Positions 60,085 to 64,000 of a stretch of 64,000 bases of DNA are shown in pieces. This DNA is from Callorhinus ursinus (Eukaryota; Chordata; Mammalia; Carnivora; Otariidae): the NCBI RefSeq assembly GCF_003265705.1, contig NW_020312848.1, forward strand, positions 56,835,707 to 56,899,706, written 5' to 3'. The notes under the pieces are model-generated. The model was not told the DNA's origin, did not search any database, and worked only from the letters and a program-made list of their open reading frames with translations. A program made the position numbers and the translations under genes. Position 1 is the first letter of the stretch. Each line of letters begins with the position of its first letter.

Positions 60085-60190
60085 ATAAATGAATGAGTGT
60101 GGCTGTATTCCAATAAAACTTTATTTACAAAAACAAGTGGTGGGCCAGATTTAACCCATGGACCATAGTTTGATGATCCTTGCTTTAAAG
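60085..60190 (+). mobile_element. hAT-type MER relic, 3' part
   Basis: ggctgtattccaataaaact, ttatttacaaaaacaagtgg and ggaccatagtttgatgatcc match the same hAT family as at 39550. Confidence 0.75.
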
Positions 60191-61181
60191 TGTCCAGATA
60201 TATTCCTTACATTCCCAGATGTTTGGAAATACCTAGATAATTAGTAGAATGTAGGTGACTGATAGACTGATGGCATTTTAGTCCTATCAAGATTGTTTCT
60301 GTGCTCCATTTCTATAGCACCACTGTTCAACTGGATGTTGTTAAGAGTTCAAAGGGAGGTAATCTATTTAAACTCTAGAAGCAGGCTGTCTGGCAATTTG
60401 TGGCATCAAACTGTGAAGGCTTAGAAAAGCTTTTGATAGTGATGGAACTGTGTTCATACAATTTCAAATTGCAATCTTAGCTGGGAGGATTTAGGTTCAG
60501 ACTCAAATACAGATAATACAAACAAGGGTGCTATAAATCTTTGCAGTGAAACTAACAAGTGAAGTGGGGCACAGCAGATTTATGATGCAAACTGATAAAT
60601 TGCAATTTTTTCCTTCAAAAACATCAGAAAGAAAGAAAACCAGAGCCTTACATGCAAATTTCAATTTCATGGCTCTCTTTAAAGTTCTGCTTTATGTAAA
60701 AAATGGCAAGCCTCATTTAAGGTCATTGTTACTGTTATTTTCAGATGGATGTAGAATGGTAGAGAAGTCTATAGCCATAGAGTATTTGAACTGTGCGTGT
60801 TACCCTGGCCCTTCCTAGCTGTGTGCACCAGTTCTTAAACCTCTTAAGCCTGCACTTAAAGTGCACAACACAGACCTGGCACACACTAACTTCCCAACAA
60901 ATGTTTGCAAAAATTATGATGTACCTCTTCTTGATTTCTTCTGTCTCAAGGTGTGGGTCTCTGCTTTACTGGAAATAAAAAGGAAAACTAAATCTGAATG
61001 TGGAATTCTAACAATGACTCAAATACTGAGGTTAAAGGCTTGTAGCTATTCCATATAATTGATCGCAGAGTCTACAAACAGATCATTCATTACCAGTTAG
61101 TCAATTCCCCAGCCTTTCAGTGATGGAAAAGAAAATGAAATTCTCTTCTTATGGCTTTTTGGTATCATTAAAAGATAATGT
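60191..61181. other. Intergenic DNA, nothing recognised
   Basis: No repeat or gene supported. Confidence 0.5.
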
Positions 61182-61376
61182 GGGGTGCCTGGGTGGCTCC
61201 GTTGGTTAAGCGACTGCCTTCAGCTCAGGTCATGATCCTGGAGTCCCGGGATCGAGTTCCGCATCGGGCTCCCTGCTCAGCAGGGAGTCTGCTTCTCCCT
61301 CTGACCCTCCCCCCCTCATGTGCTCTCTCTCTCTCTCTCTCATTCTCTCTCTCAAATAAATAAATAAAATCTTTTT
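61182..61376 (+). mobile_element. CAN-SINE
   Basis: Plus orientation, starting ggggtgcctgggtggctccg. Flanking text aagataatgtg and aaataatgtg marks the target duplication. Confidence 0.96.
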
Positions 61377-61455
61377 AAAAAAATAATGTGTACGTAAACC
61401 TGTTGTATGCATTTGATACTTTGTTTAAAGGAAACGTGTTGTCCTTTCCTGTATT

Positions 61456-61524
<69 letters not shown>
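61456..61524 (+). repeat. Compound microsatellite (TG)12(AG)22
   Basis: A perfect TG array switches directly to a perfect GA array at about 61479. It is about 70 bp long and should be polymorphic. Confidence 0.97.
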
Positions 61525-61528
<4 letters not shown>

Positions 61529-62304
61529 GAGGGAGAGGGCTAATGGGCTTCCTCTGGGTAATATACATAGACGGGGAGAATCAAGCTAATTTTCCTCCTA
61601 TTTGCCCACTTTACTGATATTTCAGGAAAGGGAAATATCTATGTACAGCAGAAACCAGTGCATGTATCTTTCATTTCACCTCAGGACTGGGGGCAGAAGT
61701 TTCCAGACCCTTATATCCCAACTCTAAATTTCAGTTAAATGGGAGAGACAAATAATACCCAAATAGACAACTAGATTAAAAGAGCAATTACAGGTGATGA
61801 AAAGACTGTTCAGGAAATAGGGTGATGTGATAGGAAGTGTTTTATTTTACACGTGCTTTCTATCAGTGATTTTTAAGGAAATAGGTGAAAACTTAAAGTG
61901 CTTTTAAGGCATAGCGTCAGAAAATCTGAATTTTCTGGTACTTCATCAATTGAGTTCAAGTTTGACACTGAGTGTGTTGTATTAAAGTTGAAAATAAGAA
62001 GAAAGTTACTGTTTGAAACAGTCTAAATTAGAATAAATATGGAAATAAGGATCCACAGTATTTAATGTTAACCTATCAATCTATCTAGACATAATTTTTC
62101 TTTATGCAATATTCCAAGCTCATGCAATGTTACTAACCAAGTCATCCAAATCCACTCAATCTCTTGGTTTTCTTAGTATTACCAAAAACATTTTGGAAAA
62201 TGTATTGTCACCAGAGTATTTTAACTCTCTATGAATTAAGTATTAACTTTTGTTAATATATTGCATACTATTAACTATGTACAAATTAACTATTTAGTAA
62301 TGTT
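61525..62304. other. Intergenic DNA, nothing recognised
   Basis: No repeat or gene supported. Confidence 0.5.
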
Positions 62305-62532
62305 AGTATTTATTGAGCATCTACTATGTGCCAGGCATTTTTATATTATCTCACCAATCTAACAACCCTGTATTTGTGTGTGTGTGTGTGTGCGTGTGTG
62401 TGTAAAGGAGTATATTATTAACCCCATAAGAAAATGAGGCTCAGAGAAGTTTCATTTATTATCTGTGACCAAATAACAGCTCAAGCGGAAAGGATTTAAA
62501 CCCAGGTGGGTCTGGTCCCAAAGCTCATGTTA
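62305..62532 (-). mobile_element. MIR relic containing a (TG)n tract
   Basis: tattgagcatctactatgtg, then ccaggcatttttatattatc and atttaaacccaggtgggtct, is MIR in reverse. (TG)n at 62376-62403 has grown inside it. Confidence 0.75.
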
Positions 62533-62544
62533 ATTTTCAAGTTT

Positions 62545-64000
62545 GATTATTTAAATTTTTATGATAAAATATATTTTTCATAAAAGTGTATATGTAAAAA
62601 AACGTAATGACTAATAGTAAAATGACAAGTACTTCCACTCTGCATAGAAACTAGATGACCAGAACTTAGAAGCCCCCATGTGTCCCTACCTGATTATATC
62701 CCTCTCCTTCCCCTGTAGATTGAACCACTATTCTGAAATCTGTATTAGTCTTCCCTCTTATTTTATTTATAACTTAAAAATCTATATAGATATCTCTAAA
62801 CCTGTACTGTCCACTAGAAATATGAGAGCCATAAGTGTAATTTAAAAATTTCTAATAGCTACATTAAAAAAATTAAAAACAGATGTAGTTATTTTATTTA
62901 ACCCAACATAAACAAAATATTATTTCAACATATAATCAACATAAAAATTATCAAAAAAATTCTCTTTTTTAATATTTTCTTTTTTTTCATTCTTCAAGAT
63001 CTCAAAATCTGATGTGTATTTTTTACTTAGAGTACTTCTCAATTTGGGCTAGGCAGACTTCAAATTCTCAGTAGGTACATATGACTATAGTAGATACCGT
63101 GTTGCCAGCACAACTCTGAATAATATATTATTTAGTTTTGCCAGTTTTTGAATTTTATATAAATGATGTCAATCTTTTGGGAGTTGTTACTTTTGTTCAA
63201 TTTATATTTTTGAGACTCATCTACGATAATGCATGCAGTTATTTTCATTTTCATTGTTGCATAATACTTCATGGTGTGAATATTCCACAGATTATGTATT
63301 CTTCTTAATTCTGATACACCTGTGTGTTGTTTCTTTTAATACGAATGATGATCTATTTATGTATATTTCAAGTGCACATTTACAACAGTATTTTTTGGTA
63401 AAAATACTTGGAAGTAGACTTGTGGTTTATAGGACTTGTTTTTTTTCTAATGAGTTGTACCATTTTACCATTAGCAGTAGATGAGATTTTTCCTGCCTCT
63501 ACATCCTTACTAACATTTGAGATTGTTAAATTTTAAAAGATTTTTTCAATCTAGTGGACTTGAAATGGATTCCCATTATAATTTTAATTTGCATTTTCCT
63601 AATATCCTAATGAGGTGCATGTGTCTCATGTATTATATACAAATATAATACAAATGTCTCCTATGTTACATAATATAGAGTCTAGATATTATGTTTGTAT
63701 TCCTTCTGTTGAGACATGGTAAAGTCTTTTGCTCATTCCCACCCCCCCCCCCAGTTAATTGCTTGTCTTTTACTTACTGTTCTGTAAGTTTTTTAAAAAT
63801 ATATTCTAGATCACAATCCTCAGATTATAGGTATTAAAATATCTTTTATAGTTTGTGACTTGTCTTTTTATTCTTTTTTTGTGCTCTTTGATGAACTGAG
63901 TTCTTAATTGTGAGGCAGTCAAATTTGTCACTTTTTTTCCTGTTGATTTGCACTTTTTTTGGTCTTATGTAAGAAATCTTCTCTACCTTAAGGCCATAAA
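62545..64000 (-). mobile_element. Old L1 3' region, split by a hAT relic and running off the window
   Basis: 62545-62802 (agaagcccccatgtgtccct, tgaaccactattctgaaatc) and 63118-64000 (agttttgccagtttttgaat, ttgttgcataatacttcatg, gttgtaccattttaccatta, ttaatttgcattttcctaat) are successive parts of an L1 3' UTR and ORF2 end in minus orientation. The element continues past 64000. It is older and more diverged than the L1 at 7788. Confidence 0.82.
62803..63117. mobile_element. hAT-type MER relic nested in the L1
   Basis: tgtactgtccactagaaata, tgagagccataagtgtaatt, ttatttaacccaacataaac and cttctcaatttgggctaggc follow the common mammalian repeat that starts CAGNGCTGTCCAATAGAA. The flanks ctctaaac and ctctgaat could be a decayed 8-bp duplication typical of hAT elements. 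Confidence 0.75.

Noticed and set aside
7441..61376. CRISPR-like or tandem-array interpretation of the recurring 200-bp units
   Set aside because: Units are dispersed in both orientations, each with its own A tail and target duplication: they are SINEs.

Overview
The window is mammalian nuclear DNA from a carnivoran. The main evidence is about 20 tRNA-Lys-derived CAN-SINE copies with the carnivore head (GGGGCGCCTGGGTGGCTCAG), a CT-rich body and an A-rich AAATAAATAAA tail. The SINEs and a carnivore-type L1 do not have the dog SINEC form and also lack the mustelid-type body I remember. I therefore infer an arctoid caniform, more likely a bear or pinniped than a dog, cat or mustelid. That species guess is from memory and is weak.

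The only gene I can support is CTTNBP2 (cortactin-binding protein 2), transcribed on the minus strand. Exon 1 (coding part 27122-27202) lies in a CpG island and encodes residues 1-27. Exon 2 (15534-15641) encodes residues 28-63, the start of the N-terminal CortBP2 coiled-coil domain. The two exons join in phase 0 across an 11,480-bp intron. Intron 2 starts at 15533 and runs off the left edge, so exons 3 onward are outside the window. In mammals CTTNBP2 lies close to CFTR and ASZ1, and the region upstream of it is gene-poor. This fits the right half, 27.6-64 kb, where I find no gene.

Layout. 1-15.5 kb: CTTNBP2 intron 2, holding L2, MIR, several SINEs and a roughly 2.9-kb nested L1 block (7.8-10.7 kb). 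15.5-27.1 kb: exon 2 and intron 1, with few young repeats and a 10-N gap at 21540. 26.7-27.6 kb: CpG-island promoter and 5' region with a GCC repeat and a C13 run. 27.6-64 kb: upstream intergenic DNA. It has a repeat-poor block near the promoter, a dense SINE cluster at 38-48 kb, MaLR/ERVL LTR relics, hAT relics (MER20, MER5A and others), a U2 snRNA retropseudogene, and an old L1 that continues past the right edge.

I see no coding system that looks new. The observations most worth checking are structural: a perfect 37-bp inverted repeat with arms 1.35 kb apart (51397/52784), a SINE-L1 3'-end chimera (42301-42571), overlapping alternative hairpins (45532-45578), a 34-nt U2 fragment with perfect 16-bp target-site duplications (54628-54695), and a GCC repeat plus G4-prone tract just upstream of the CTTNBP2 start codon.
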